IMG/VR virus record: IMGVR_UViG_3300037333_000013
Coordinates: 1-64,000 of that record
DNA from: a virus
DNA length: 64,000 bases
Reading direction: 5' to 3' (one strand)
In this document: piece after piece, positions 8,121 through 16,557 of the stretch
Numbering within the stretch: position 1 is the stretch's first letter
Layout of the letters: the number at the start of each line of letters is the position of its first letter
The notes under the pieces: generated by a model
What the model saw: only the letters and a program-made list of their open reading frames with translations
The model's database searches: none
What the model was told of the DNA's origin: nothing
Translations under genes and position numbers: made by a program

Positions 8121-8266
8121 AAGAACGCCTCTTGCTTTCTATCAATTGCTTTGTCCGCAATGAGTACTTTCTTGTCTGCTTGTTTTGTATGTTCATCTAT
8201 GACTTTGTTATCGTTTAAGATAGCAATAATCAAAAATGAAATACTGTATGCTATGAATGCCTTCAT
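8102..8266 (-). CDS. Small single-pass membrane protein
   Basis: A 54-residue protein starting at 8266 (AAAGGCG upstream); a longer frame to 8398 overlaps the neighbouring gene and has no ribosome site. Residues 3-17 (AFIAYSISFLIIAIL) form one hydrophobic segment, followed by a charged, probably helical tail. This layout is seen in small lysis accessory and other phage membrane proteins, but no family is recognised. It overlaps the next gene by 19 bases. Confidence 0.6.
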   Translation of the reverse strand: MKAFIAYSISFLIIAILNDNKVIDEHTKQADKKVLIADKAIDRKQEAFLWQEKM

Positions 8267-8276
8267 CACTACGCCT

Positions 8277-9035
8277 TTAAAATGGGAGCGGTAAGAGTAC
8301 ATCATCAATAGATGCTCTCTTTGTGACATATGTGGGTTGATTAAACATAGAAGTGAGTACAGCACATACACGAGGGTCAGACTCAAATAGGTCATCACTG
8401 TTCCCTAGTGATACGTAGTGATTCACCTCTGCTTTACCTGTCTCGACATAGTTCTCACTCGATAACATACACCCAATACTATCTCTGTTTGTGCCAATGT
8501 TTAAGTACCTCTCAAATAGGATATGTGTCTTTGAGTCTATAATATAGGTGTCGCGTGTCTCATCACTACCTGTATTGTTCTTCAATGTTGGGAGTGGTTG
8601 AGTATATACAGCAGGTGATGTAATACCATTCAATGTAGCACGCACACAATATCCATCTACCATATAGTCTCTACCAACGACCTTATCAAAGAGTGGCATA
8701 TATAAGAAGTCATTGTACTTCTTATCATAGTAGAGAATTACAGATTGGTCAATAATCTCACTGATAATTTCTGTAATAGGGAAGAACCTATCACCATCAA
8801 AATTATCATCTACTGGGTTTACTGTAATTTTTGCAGATAAATTATCACTACTAGAAACAATGCTAGATTGTGACAAATTATACTCAATTTTGTCTACCGT
8901 TCTTTGTGGTGTAGTGTTATCACCTTTACCTGCGACTTGTGATAAATCTAAGATACTGTAAAACTTCTTAATGGAAGTAGCCACATTTGTTTTGTCATCG
9001 TTGTCTAATGTAAAGACCCTTCTTTCTAGGTTCAT
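8277..9035 (-). CDS. Protein of unknown function
   Basis: A 252-residue soluble protein, beta-rich in appearance, in an operon between the RecA-fold ATPase pair upstream and the small membrane protein downstream. It overlaps the preceding 78-residue gene by 4 bases (ATGA type). No motif was recognised; a structural or replication accessory role cannot be told apart. Confidence 0.65.
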   Translation of the reverse strand: MNLERRVFTLDNDDKTNVATSIKKFYSILDLSQVAGKGDNTTPQRTVDKIEYNLSQSSIVSSSDNLSAKITVNPVDDNFDGDRFFPITEIISEIIDQSVILYYDKKYNDFLYMPLFDKVVGRDYMVDGYCVRATLNGITSPAVYTQPLPTLKNNTGSDETRDTYIIDSKTHILFERYLNIGTNRDSIGCMLSSENYVETGKAEVNHYVSLGNSDDLFESDPRVCAVLTSMFNQPTYVTKRASIDDVLLPLPF

Positions 9036-9268
9036 AATCTTCCTCTCTCTTTCATCATTGGTATTGCACTATCTAACCTTGCACAGAGTTCTGACTCTGT
9101 ATCAAAGTCATATGCTAGTAATAACAGAATGTCATTATCGTCTTCTGTTAATAAAGAACGAAACAGACAGTTAATATGTGTTAAGACACTGCGTGTCCTT
9201 GTCCTACTAAGTAGGTTGTCATACCCACTTAGATTATACTTGTTAAGCACGCTTTCTAGATTTTCCAT
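9032..9268 (-). CDS. Small protein of unknown function
   Basis: A 78-residue, probably helical protein whose start lies inside the end of the ATPase gene (26-base overlap), suggesting translational coupling. No family recognised. Confidence 0.6.
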   Translation of the reverse strand: MENLESVLNKYNLSGYDNLLSRTRTRSVLTHINCLFRSLLTEDDNDILLLLAYDFDTESELCARLDSAIPMMKERGRL

Positions 9269-10700
9269 TCTTGCTCCATTTTTCCTCTAACCACCACGGC
9301 GTATAGATGCCGTGATACATTTCTAAGAGAGAAACGATAGTTAAACACTTCTCTCTATCTCTATTTTCTGGTCGTTCATTATAATGGTCATCGTCCCACC
9401 AGTTACGTGTATTTGTAAGGATATCGTCCCAATCATATCCTTTCTCAATGAGTCCCGTGTAGAGTGTATGTGGGTCAACATAGAGCCCACCACGTTCATA
9501 TACCGGGAAGAACTTCTTGAGTTGGTAAAGGTCGTACCCTATCTGCATTGCTCTAAACAACTTCTTGTTCTTCTTCATTGTTTCTCTTACTGTATGTCGT
9601 GTTACTTTGACGTCTGGTAGGAATACAGATGCAAAGTTAGCAGTTCCGGCTAATGCGAAGTTATTGTTTTTTAAGTTGTATAGATAGGTTACATCTTCCA
9701 ACACACCATCCTCCTGAGAGATAACGACCTCAATAACATTACCAGTACCACCGTGTTTACTACGCAGTGTCTCTAATTTCACAACATATAAATCTTTCTC
9801 AGATTGCTCTACACCACGTTTCACACGATAGTATGGTTGTTTTTCATCATCCTTTAAGATACGCTTACCGACAACTTTCCACATTAACTTTGTCAAATAG
9901 TAGAACTCTTCTGTTACTTTCTTTAAGACTTCACCATCTTTTAAATCATGCAGCTTCTTCATCGGTTTAGAGTATTTATTTTCGTTCATATCATTTGCAG
10001 AACCAACGTGTGCGGTTGTTAAAAAATAGACATTTGGTTTAGATGCTACTGTTGGTATTTGTCCGAGTACTTTTGTCTTAAACGAACCAGCTTTCATAAA
10101 GATAGTGTTTGTGCTTCCATCTTCTGATTTTGACTTATCCATCATATCATCTACTGCTTTTGGGTCAAACTTAGACCAACTATCAATAATAACAGGAAAT
10201 GGCGGTTTAGCCATAACCTTTACACCATTAGAAGAAAATGGTTCGTATAGGTAACTCTTGTCTTTTGCAATGGACTTTAAATACTTCTTAAAGTCACTCC
10301 ACCAGAAGTCTGGGTATATTTTTGTTCTGTCTGTATAGAGTATCGTACTTGCATCTGGGTTGGATATATTAATAAACTCTTTTAAGTCACTGTCAGATAC
10401 GTTAGACATGACGTGGTTTACCCTAGATGGATTGATGTTTGACTCAGAGTCATAAATCATACCGAGTGGTTCGTGTGAATGAACTCGTGTTAAAATCTTT
10501 GCTTGCCAGTAGTAAAGAATGAGAGACTTCCCAACATTCCCTGGCCCAGTACAAACACTAAAGTTTGCAATGCCGCCATTCAGTACCATGTCTCCTCTTG
10601 GTCCCTGTATCCACTCTCCAGCAGCCATATCGAAACCAGCACCCACATTAATGGAGTAGTTTCTATCAGGTGTCTCCAGTGACATTCTTGTTCTAGCCAT
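9243..10700 (-). CDS. RecA/DnaB-fold ATPase (putative recombinase or helicase)
   Basis: A 485-residue P-loop protein. The start at 10700 follows AAAGGATAC; an in-frame ATG at 10730 has no ribosome site. Walker A is GPGNVGKS (residues 52-59), followed by MIYDSESNI and the Walker B-like hydrophobic strand ending in D (FPVIIDSWSKFD), then a strand ending NVYFLTTAH, the usual order in RecA-like cores. This suggests a recombinase of the UvsX/RecA type or a DNA-dependent motor acting in phage replication and repair. The C-terminal 150 residues are unrecognised and end in a basic tail. A TTTGAAG element lies about 28 bases before the start. Confidence 0.65.
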   Translation of the reverse strand: MARTRMSLETPDRNYSINVGAGFDMAAGEWIQGPRGDMVLNGGIANFSVCTGPGNVGKSLILYYWQAKILTRVHSHEPLGMIYDSESNINPSRVNHVMSNVSDSDLKEFINISNPDASTILYTDRTKIYPDFWWSDFKKYLKSIAKDKSYLYEPFSSNGVKVMAKPPFPVIIDSWSKFDPKAVDDMMDKSKSEDGSTNTIFMKAGSFKTKVLGQIPTVASKPNVYFLTTAHVGSANDMNENKYSKPMKKLHDLKDGEVLKKVTEEFYYLTKLMWKVVGKRILKDDEKQPYYRVKRGVEQSEKDLYVVKLETLRSKHGGTGNVIEVVISQEDGVLEDVTYLYNLKNNNFALAGTANFASVFLPDVKVTRHTVRETMKKNKKLFRAMQIGYDLYQLKKFFPVYERGGLYVDPHTLYTGLIEKGYDWDDILTNTRNWWDDDHYNERPENRDREKCLTIVSLLEMYHGIYTPWWLEEKWSKNGKSRKRA

Positions 10701-10766
10701 TTTTGTATCCTTTAAATTGTGTATCTTCAAATGAATAGGTAGAACTCGGAAAAAGAGAAACTATCT

Positions 10767-10793
10767 GTATGTGTGGGAAGTTCCCACACATAC
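10767..10793 (-). terminator. Terminator of the 540-residue gene
   Basis: 12-bp perfect stem GTATGTGTGGGA/TCCCACACATAC with a 3-base loop just after the stop at 10801, followed on the minus strand by a pyrimidine-rich stretch (TTTCTCTTTTTCC). Confidence 0.65.
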
Positions 10794-10800
10794 TTGTAAC

Positions 10801-12423
10801 TTATAGTAGTCTCTTACGCTCTTCGAATAGAGCGTTTAGAATCATTGTTATAGTATCAATGCCTCTTGTGTATGACGATAACATTCTTTCTAAGTCATAA
10901 TGTATCACAATAATCCTATCAATGTCAGAGAAACAAAGGTTCTTATATTCTTCGTAGAAGTATGATGCTAACCCATCAATCGTGAACATATCGAAATCAA
11001 TGTTGCGTATTACTCCAACAAATAAGCTATTTGGAATAGGTAATGAATTGAGCCAATCATTGAATGCCTCTGTATCGTTGTCTCTTTCTTCAACTTCGAT
11101 AGGACTATTTTCATCACACATAGCATCTCGTATGTCGAATGCTTCAGATAGACACATGCTCATCTCTTCTATCTCATCACTGTTTGTTGTATCACAAGCT
11201 TCCTCGTTTATTATAAAACACTCTTCGTACTTATTATAAATCCATTCTTTAAACTCTTTAACATTTGGCTCATTGTTTGTATACTCACAAGGACAAACAT
11301 TAACCATATTTGTCAGAAAGTTGTTATTGTTACTAGCAATTCGTAACGATTTAGGGTATATGCGTAGAACAATGTCATCGATTGACAAATAATTCTTATA
11401 CATGATATTTAAAGCTTGTTTGACGTGCCACGAAATTTTTGAGTTGAGTACTTGTTCGATATTATCCATACGTTCACCAACAAATACTGACGCAATACGT
11501 AACATATCTAAATGTTCATTATCGGACCCTTCATATGGGTATATATTAATGCTCTCAAGTACCTCAATAGACTCACCACTTATAAGTTCACTTGAGATGT
11601 CAAGCCCTGGTTTATAGTGGAACACTAAGTCTTTCCTCTTTGTATACGTAATGCATGTACACTTATCAAACTTAGCTACTATTGTTGGGACAACGAGATA
11701 TACATCACTCTGTCCAACTGCTTTGGTTGTATAAGGCTGTATAAACGCCAACGCACTTACTCTACTTGTAAATGTTGCGTTATGTCTAGTATACTCTAAT
11801 GTATTGTCATCTGAAACCATCATAAAGTTCATCTTCTCACTACGAATAAGATAAACATACCATTTTTCAGAGCTGTTGTTCATAACTACGGTAGCAGAAG
11901 GCATTTCGTTGTCGGCAGAAAGCGAGGACTTTACTGCTCTAAGCAAGTCATTCTTGCCCATAATGTTTAGTAATCGGTATCCAAGTTTATAGTAAATACT
12001 AAATGATTCTCTTCTAGCATCGTAGAATATATTAAACTTGGCTTCTTTGAAATCTCTTGCTCGCACGTGGTAGATTGTGTGGTCAGGATGTTCTGATATA
12101 GATATAATATCTTTATGCTCATATAGTGGCATGCTATCTACAACACTGTATTCTTCTTGTAATATATACTCAGAAACAACAATTAAGTTTAGACCATTAC
12201 ATGATACCTTGTGTAGATATTGTATTCTTTGTTTGCTATGGTTAGTATCCCCTAATCTCATAAGTCCATTGGTTGTACTTATAAACCCAAGTTTCTCTAA
12301 CTCTCTCTCTAAAGAGTCGTGTTGTGTATTGTCAAATTCGCCAGAGGCAATAATGCGTTCCATTGGTCTAATACCAACTCTTAATCCATAATTTCCATTT
12401 ACTTTGATAATGTAAAACTTCAT
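10801..12423 (-). CDS. Unknown protein with a repeated WYVYLIR domain
   Basis: A 540-residue soluble protein. Around residues 188-260 it contains EKWYVYLIRSEKMNFMMVS and a following section that aligns by eye with the smaller neighbour at 12548-13222 (DRWYIYLIRTDNIEFMMAS), so the two are paralogues sharing at least this domain. The C-terminal third is acidic and Cys-containing (CPCEY, CFIINEEACD). No known family recognised. It has its own promoter box and a short leader of the TGCTGTG type. Confidence 0.7.
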   Translation of the reverse strand: MKFYIIKVNGNYGLRVGIRPMERIIASGEFDNTQHDSLERELEKLGFISTTNGLMRLGDTNHSKQRIQYLHKVSCNGLNLIVVSEYILQEEYSVVDSMPLYEHKDIISISEHPDHTIYHVRARDFKEAKFNIFYDARRESFSIYYKLGYRLLNIMGKNDLLRAVKSSLSADNEMPSATVVMNNSSEKWYVYLIRSEKMNFMMVSDDNTLEYTRHNATFTSRVSALAFIQPYTTKAVGQSDVYLVVPTIVAKFDKCTCITYTKRKDLVFHYKPGLDISSELISGESIEVLESINIYPYEGSDNEHLDMLRIASVFVGERMDNIEQVLNSKISWHVKQALNIMYKNYLSIDDIVLRIYPKSLRIASNNNNFLTNMVNVCPCEYTNNEPNVKEFKEWIYNKYEECFIINEEACDTTNSDEIEEMSMCLSEAFDIRDAMCDENSPIEVEERDNDTEAFNDWLNSLPIPNSLFVGVIRNIDFDMFTIDGLASYFYEEYKNLCFSDIDRIIVIHYDLERMLSSYTRGIDTITMILNALFEERKRLL

Positions 12424-12447
12424 TTTTTATTCCTTTTATTTATGTTT

Positions 12448-12480
12448 TTGTTAGCTCACTACGTAAGCACAGCAATTCCT
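12448..12480 (-). promoter_or_regulatory. Short leader RNA of the TGCTGTG-hairpin-TAAC type, copy 1
   Basis: Minus-strand leader containing GGAATTGCTGTG, a small hairpin GCTTA/TGAGC, then TAAC. The same order recurs upstream of the genes starting at 15709, 19450 and 60840. Confidence 0.5.
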
Positions 12481-12489
12481 ATACATTAC

Positions 12490-12498
12490 AATAATATA
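12490..12498 (-). promoter_or_regulatory. Phage promoter box (TATATTATT core)
   Basis: Minus-strand TATATTATT after GTATGC-T8-ACTGG, continuing GTAATGTATAGGAATT. Confidence 0.7.
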
Positions 12499-12513
12499 CC
12501 AGTAAAAAAAAGC

Positions 12514-12540
12514 ATACAGTATACGCTGTGTATACTGTAT
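12514..12540 (-). terminator. Terminator fused to the next promoter
   Basis: Stem ATACAGTATAC/GTATACTGTAT with a 5-base loop, followed on the minus strand by GCTTTTTTTTAC and then the promoter box. Confidence 0.75.
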
Positions 12541-12547
12541 AACTATA

Positions 12548-13222
12548 TTACGAAAGTATATTTTCTAGTCTAATCCCATTCATAAATAATAGTAAGGGTT
12601 TATTTAATACTTTAGTATATTCAGCTTGCCTATCTGTATATATGAACTGTTTGCTATCTCTATCATCATAGACTATATTGTTGCATTTACTAAATGAAAA
12701 TTCTGTACAAACAGTAATGGGATACACATAAAATAATGTGCTTACAACATAACAAGTATACTTATCGATAAAGTAAATAGCATCTTCCTTCGTTATAAAT
12801 GATTTAGAATACTTTTCATAAGATAAGTAAGCATTTGTAGACGCCATCATAAACTCTATATTATCTGTTCTAATTAAGTAGATGTACCATCTATCACCAT
12901 TAACATCGTAGTTTTGTGTTTCATACGATTTTGTTAAATCACTGCCGTATTCACGATTGTAATTTTTGCTATCTTTACAGTTACTTATGCCAGTATACTT
13001 TGAAATGAACATATTGGTACCATCAATCAGCTTCTGCTCATTTGTTATACGGATAGAGTCACCATATTTTACTATACCGATTTTACACAACGCTTTATCT
13101 AGCCCATATGGAACTTCTTCATCGTAACAGCCACTATATAATATATCTTCTGTAACGCATGTCAACTTACCAAAGGTTAATTTAATTTCAGTATCGTTAT
13201 CTCTTAATATATTAAAAGTCAT
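12548..13222 (-). CDS. Unknown protein, paralogue of the 540-residue neighbour
   Basis: A 224-residue protein. Its centre (residues ~112-180) contains RWYIYLIRTDNIEFMMAS and aligns by eye with residues ~188-260 of the adjacent larger protein, indicating a tandem duplication followed by divergence or a shared domain. No catalytic motif recognised. Confidence 0.65.
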   Translation of the reverse strand: MTFNILRDNDTEIKLTFGKLTCVTEDILYSGCYDEEVPYGLDKALCKIGIVKYGDSIRITNEQKLIDGTNMFISKYTGISNCKDSKNYNREYGSDLTKSYETQNYDVNGDRWYIYLIRTDNIEFMMASTNAYLSYEKYSKSFITKEDAIYFIDKYTCYVVSTLFYVYPITVCTEFSFSKCNNIVYDDRDSKQFIYTDRQAEYTKVLNKPLLLFMNGIRLENILS

Positions 13223-13239
13223 GTTTAGTACCTATTTCA

Positions 13240-13422
13240 TTAGTTCTTTGTCGCTTCATTCACGATAATGGCAAACATTAATGCTATTGAAAACAAACTA
13301 ATGACTTCAAAGATTGTATGTTGCATCTCACTTACTCGTGTTTCGTCAGGTACAAATACACTTAGAATAAATATACATAGCAGCACAGCAATAAGTTTGT
13401 AATTTTTGTCTTGGATGTTCAT
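13240..13422 (-). CDS. Small two-pass membrane protein
   Basis: 60 residues with two hydrophobic segments (LIAVLLCIFILSVFV and TIFEVISLFSIALMFAIIV) joined by a short polar loop. AAGGAAA lies before the ATG. No family recognised. Confidence 0.6.
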   Translation of the reverse strand: MNIQDKNYKLIAVLLCIFILSVFVPDETRVSEMQHTIFEVISLFSIALMFAIIVNEATKN

Positions 13423-13436
13423 ATTTTTCCTTTTAA

Positions 13437-13835
13437 TTATAGATTTCCAAATACTACCATACCATTATGGTAGTATTCTATACGATTGAGTTTAAAGTTG
13501 TGCATATACAACGGTTTGTTATACTTCTTAGATAGTCTGATATTGTCTTTCGTACCAACACTCTCACCATCCCAAAATGCAATACAAACATCACACTCCT
13601 TAAACATATCTTCATTTCTAACAAATCCAGCATGCTTCCCAATACTCCAGTCAGGAATAAATTCCTTAACCGGTATCCCTCTATCATCACCATACTTTTT
13701 AGCAAGTGTATCCACACCTCTAGCACCACCACTAATTATCATTGTGACTGGCATGCGTGATATGAACTTATCAAGATATCTATTGATACGTGATTTATCT
13801 GTAATTGAGCGTGAACCAACAACTAACAATTTCAT
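13437..13835 (-). CDS. SLOG-superfamily nucleotide-binding protein
   Basis: A 132-residue Rossmann-like protein. MKLLVVGSRSITD at the N terminus, ISGGARGVDTLAKKYG in the middle and a strand leading to CDVCIAFWDGESVGTKDNI are the pattern of small SLOG proteins (DprA/YspA-like), which bind nucleotides or nucleotide-derived ligands. Small phage members are common but of unknown role. The start overlaps the upstream ThyX-like gene by a few bases, so it is translated from the same message. Confidence 0.75.
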   Translation of the reverse strand: MKLLVVGSRSITDKSRINRYLDKFISRMPVTMIISGGARGVDTLAKKYGDDRGIPVKEFIPDWSIGKHAGFVRNEDMFKECDVCIAFWDGESVGTKDNIRLSKKYNKPLYMHNFKLNRIEYYHNGMVVFGNL

Positions 13836-15026
13836 CTACATCTCACTCTTTGCAAACTGGTACATCTTGTACATCTTTTTGACAGCATCCTTCGTACATT
13901 GTTGTGTGTGGTTCTTACCACTTTCATCTCCAATAGCACCACGTTCGATAAAGAACTTCTCCCAATACTCATCGGTGCCACTCATTGTTATTGAAGTAGA
14001 CACAGAATGATGTGGGTATCTCTGATAGATTTCTTTTGGGTACCCTAGCTCTTTAAACGCATTCATATAGACGTCAATAGTATGATAACCATTTTTAATC
14101 TCTTTGTTTGCATCTAACGATTCTTTAACATCTCCAAGGAACTTATTATAACCAGTGTATTTCTCTAGTCTTTCGTAGAAATCGTCTGGTATAAAGTACT
14201 CACAATTTATTGTTACAGTATTCATAGTTATAAAGAGCGTTTTGTGCGTAGCCAATTGGTCAGCAACAAACTTTGGAACAACAGTGCGTATAGAAATAGT
14301 GTCTCCTATTTTATTCAAACCAGTATTATTGCTAACTAAGGATAATATGTCATAAGTATCCGATTTCGTGAATATAACATCAATGACACGTTTATATGTT
14401 TCTTCAGAGTCACAAAACCCATCGATGATAAATGTCTTGTTTACTAATCCATTTGCACCAACTAACCTCCCACTATATTCACACACAGGTTTTTCTAATC
14501 GTGCACTTGTAGAGGTGTACCTGTTGCTCTGTGCAATCGTCGTGACTTCTTCAGATTGAGCATGTGTGATTCTGTCCCATCTCTCATGTGTGGTCTTAAT
14601 TCTAAAGACATAGTAGCTCTCTAACAGACGTTTTACTTCTCCTACATTTCCGTGCATCTCAATCTCTTTTAGATTTGGGTTCTCAAGCACCAATCTTCTG
14701 TTTGCTAGGACAAACCTATTATAGTTGTTTCTACAAAACCTAGATTGTTCATATGTTAATACGCCATCTTTGTTGTCTAATACAACAGGTTCTAATTGTA
14801 ATGGTCTACTAGGTCCACCTGCAAACGTCTCTTTCAGTAGTAGTTTATACCGTAACTCTGGGTTGTTGCTCGCTTTCTTGTTTCTAGAGACAGACGCAAA
14901 CATAGAGACCCACTCTTTTGGGTCGTAGTCTACTGAATATCTAAATACTTCCACATCAAATGGGTCTTTTTCTGTCCCTAGTGATAGTGTGTCTATTGCT
15001 TTAATCTCTCTGTATTCTTTTTCCAT
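13836..15026 (-). CDS. ThyX-like (flavin-dependent thymidylate synthase family) protein, atypical
   Basis: A 396-residue protein, longer than a usual ThyX (~220-320). Towards the middle, ERWDRITHAQ and TTIAQSNRYTS recall the helix and the QSxRY end of the ThyX signature, and near the C terminus VSTSITMSGTDEYWEKFF followed by an NHTQQCTKD stretch resembles the conserved T-x-SG-x2-x-W-x2-F-x2-R and AQ-E regions. However, the RHR part of the RHRx7S motif is missing, so FAD/dUMP binding may be altered. Neighbours (RNase H, SLOG protein) fit nucleotide metabolism. AAAGGA precedes the ATG. Confidence 0.45.
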   Translation of the reverse strand: MEKEYREIKAIDTLSLGTEKDPFDVEVFRYSVDYDPKEWVSMFASVSRNKKASNNPELRYKLLLKETFAGGPSRPLQLEPVVLDNKDGVLTYEQSRFCRNNYNRFVLANRRLVLENPNLKEIEMHGNVGEVKRLLESYYVFRIKTTHERWDRITHAQSEEVTTIAQSNRYTSTSARLEKPVCEYSGRLVGANGLVNKTFIIDGFCDSEETYKRVIDVIFTKSDTYDILSLVSNNTGLNKIGDTISIRTVVPKFVADQLATHKTLFITMNTVTINCEYFIPDDFYERLEKYTGYNKFLGDVKESLDANKEIKNGYHTIDVYMNAFKELGYPKEIYQRYPHHSVSTSITMSGTDEYWEKFFIERGAIGDESGKNHTQQCTKDAVKKMYKMYQFAKSEM

Positions 15027-15027
15027 T

Positions 15028-15453
15028 TTAGTTTCCTTTTAATATTCTGATTGCCTCGCTGTGTGCTAACACATCACAGCGTTCATTTTGTTTATGTCCT
15101 TTATGCCCACGTACCCACTCTGTCGTGATAGTATAGTTTCTTCTTATGTTACTGAATTGCACCCACAAGTCACCATTCTTTACGTCGACAAACTTACGTT
15201 TCTCCCAACCATATATCCACTTATTGATTCCGTTTAGTACATATTGGCTATCTGATATAATATGTACAGTACTTCCTCTTGGAATAATTGAGAGTCCTTG
15301 TATTACAGCTTTTAACTCCATCCTATTGTTTGTTGTATGTCGTTCAGCTCCTTTGAATTCTGTTGTCATTCCATCTGACTCTATGACACCACCGTATCCA
15401 CCTGCACCGGGGTTACCGATGCAAGAACCATCAGTGTACAGTCGGTACATCAT
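15028..15453 (-). CDS. rnhA: Ribonuclease HI
   Basis: A 141-residue type 1 RNase H that cleaves the RNA strand of RNA-DNA hybrids, useful for primer removal in phage replication. All catalytic acids are visible: D in YTDGSCIGNPGAGGYG, E in NNRMELKAV, D in ISDSQYV, and D in NERCDVLA near the C terminus, with the WVRGHKGHKQNE loop. Length is normal for the family. The start lies within the end of the preceding 92-residue gene. Confidence 0.92.
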   Translation of the reverse strand: MMYRLYTDGSCIGNPGAGGYGGVIESDGMTTEFKGAERHTTNNRMELKAVIQGLSIIPRGSTVHIISDSQYVLNGINKWIYGWEKRKFVDVKNGDLWVQFSNIRRNYTITTEWVRGHKGHKQNERCDVLAHSEAIRILKGN

Positions 15454-15709
15454 AGATAATCACAAACTCTAATAGTTTACTATTATACGCACGTTTGAAC
15501 TCTCTTAGTGTAAGCTCCACATCGTTTAATACAATCTCATTACTGTTTACGCAGACTTCCCCGACAGAGCATGTCTTTCCGTATTCGTCTTTAATATAGA
15601 CATTTATATTGTATCTCCCACCGATAACATCTAGCATCTCTCTACAATCAACGACACGTTGTAGGTCTTTTTTCTTCTTTACAAAGAATGTTTTTATTGG
15701 GTATTTCAT
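15431..15709 (-). CDS. Small protein of unknown function
   Basis: A 92-residue protein, basic at the N terminus (FFVKKKKDLQ) and beta-rich after it, overlapping RNase H by 23 bases. It is the first gene of the RNase H/ThyX-like operon and carries a promoter box and a TGCTGTG-type leader. No family recognised. Confidence 0.6.
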   Translation of the reverse strand: MKYPIKTFFVKKKKDLQRVVDCREMLDVIGGRYNINVYIKDEYGKTCSVGEVCVNSNEIVLNDVELTLREFKRAYNSKLLEFVIIYDVPTVH

Positions 15710-15735
15710 TATCTATCCTTAATGTTTTGTTCTTT

Positions 15736-15768
15736 TTATTAACCTATCAGGCACAGCAGTTCCTATAC
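15736..15768 (-). promoter_or_regulatory. Short leader RNA of the TGCTGTG-hairpin-TAAC type, copy 2
   Basis: GGAACTGCTGTG then mini-hairpin CCT/AGG then TTAAT on the minus strand, matching copies upstream of 12423, 19450 and 60840. Confidence 0.5.
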
Positions 15769-15773
15769 GTAAT

Positions 15774-15782
15774 AATAATATA
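15774..15782 (-). promoter_or_regulatory. Phage promoter box (TATATTATT core)
   Basis: Minus-strand TATATTATT in TTTACTTA-box-ATTACGTATAGGAACT, upstream of the RNase H operon. Confidence 0.65.
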
Positions 15783-15819
15783 TAAGTAAATAGTTATCAC
15801 TTTTTGTAAAGAAACAAAA

Positions 15820-15952
15820 AAAGAAAGACTCCTAGTGGTACACACCACTAGAAGCGAAACAGGACTACCAGTACATATGGTGCATTGAATTACTGTTAAA
15901 AAAGGAGAAAGGTCGTTTGCCTGTTTACTCACATATGTACTGGTGCTATGGT
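15820..15952 (-). ncRNA. Probable small RNA with a long-arm hairpin and loop pseudoknot
   Basis: A promoter box at 15961-15969 and a T-tailed terminator at 15832-15851 bracket about 120 bases with no credible reading frame. The transcript has 13-bp perfect arms ACCAGTACATATG/CATATGTACTGGT (15932-15944 and 15867-15879) enclosing a ~52-base loop. The loop holds ACAGGC, whose CAGG can pair with CCTG (15860-15863) just after the stem, in the context TAGTCCTG. That is the same relation, and nearly the same downstream sequence, as in the leader RNAs upstream of 44030 and 60249. Ends are estimates. Confidence 0.6.
15832..15851 (-). terminator. Terminator of the small RNA
   Basis: Stem CTAGTGGT/ACCACTAG with a 4-base loop, followed on the minus strand by GAGTCTTTCTTTTTTTG. 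Confidence 0.75.
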
Positions 15953-15960
15953 AGCATTGA

Positions 15961-15969
15961 AATAATATA
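15961..15969 (-). promoter_or_regulatory. Phage promoter box of the small RNA
   Basis: Minus-strand TATATTATT preceded by TTTTTATATCCG and followed by TCAATGC. No minus-strand gene follows it before the terminator at 15832. Confidence 0.65.
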
Positions 15970-16038
15970 CGGATATAAAAATACCGAACCACTTATCGTA
16001 TATCGATAGACTTATGTGAAATATTAAGGAGTAGAAAA

Positions 16039-16557
16039 ATGCCTATTATCAGAGTACATCATATTGATGAAAGGGACCTCTTAGAGAGCGACATTATTGT
16101 AAACCCAGTCTCACTCATACATACCAGTAAGAACTGCATTAACAAGAAACTAAAGAAGATGTTTAAGAAAGAGTACCGTACGATAGATGATGCTATTAAA
16201 GTGAATGCTATTAAAGGAAAGAAGAAGCGTTCTGAGGCGATGCTGTCTTGCTTACATAGACCTATTACACCAACATCTTTTAATACGATTGTTTCTCAAT
16301 ATGATGGTAAAATAAAATATATCTCAACTATACCATATAAGAAGAGTAAAGAGATGAAATCGTATTTAGTCACACTAGCGAAATTCTTTGAAGAAGCCAA
16401 GACATATAGTGGTGTATCTATTGGTATACCATTATATGGTGATAGCTTCGGTAGATTAAAAAAAGAAGTATTATCTATGGCGGTAAATAGTGGATATCCT
16501 GCATACATTGACGTCTACATAGATGATACGACAAAGGATTTATTATTAGGCATGTAA
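16039..16557 (+). CDS. Macro-domain-like protein
   Basis: A 172-residue protein. DIIVNPVSLIHTSKNCINKK near the N terminus resembles the VNxAN region of macro domains, and VSIGIPLYGDSFGRLKK near residue 130 resembles the strand plus GxG-x-G phosphate loop. Macro domains bind or hydrolyse ADP-ribose; in phages they may act against ADP-ribose based defence or salvage nucleotides. The first loop is atypical. AAGGAG precedes the ATG. Its last codons overlap the proposed start of the HNH gene. Confidence 0.6.
   Translation: MPIIRVHHIDERDLLESDIIVNPVSLIHTSKNCINKKLKKMFKKEYRTIDDAIKVNAIKGKKKRSEAMLSCLHRPITPTSFNTIVSQYDGKIKYISTIPYKKSKEMKSYLVTLAKFFEEAKTYSGVSIGIPLYGDSFGRLKKEVLSMAVNSGYPAYIDVYIDDTTKDLLLGM

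Noticed and set aside
15747-15992. An 81-residue minus-strand frame across the small-RNA region.
   Set aside because: No ribosome site, low-complexity hydrophobic content, and it runs across the promoter box, hairpin arms and terminator.
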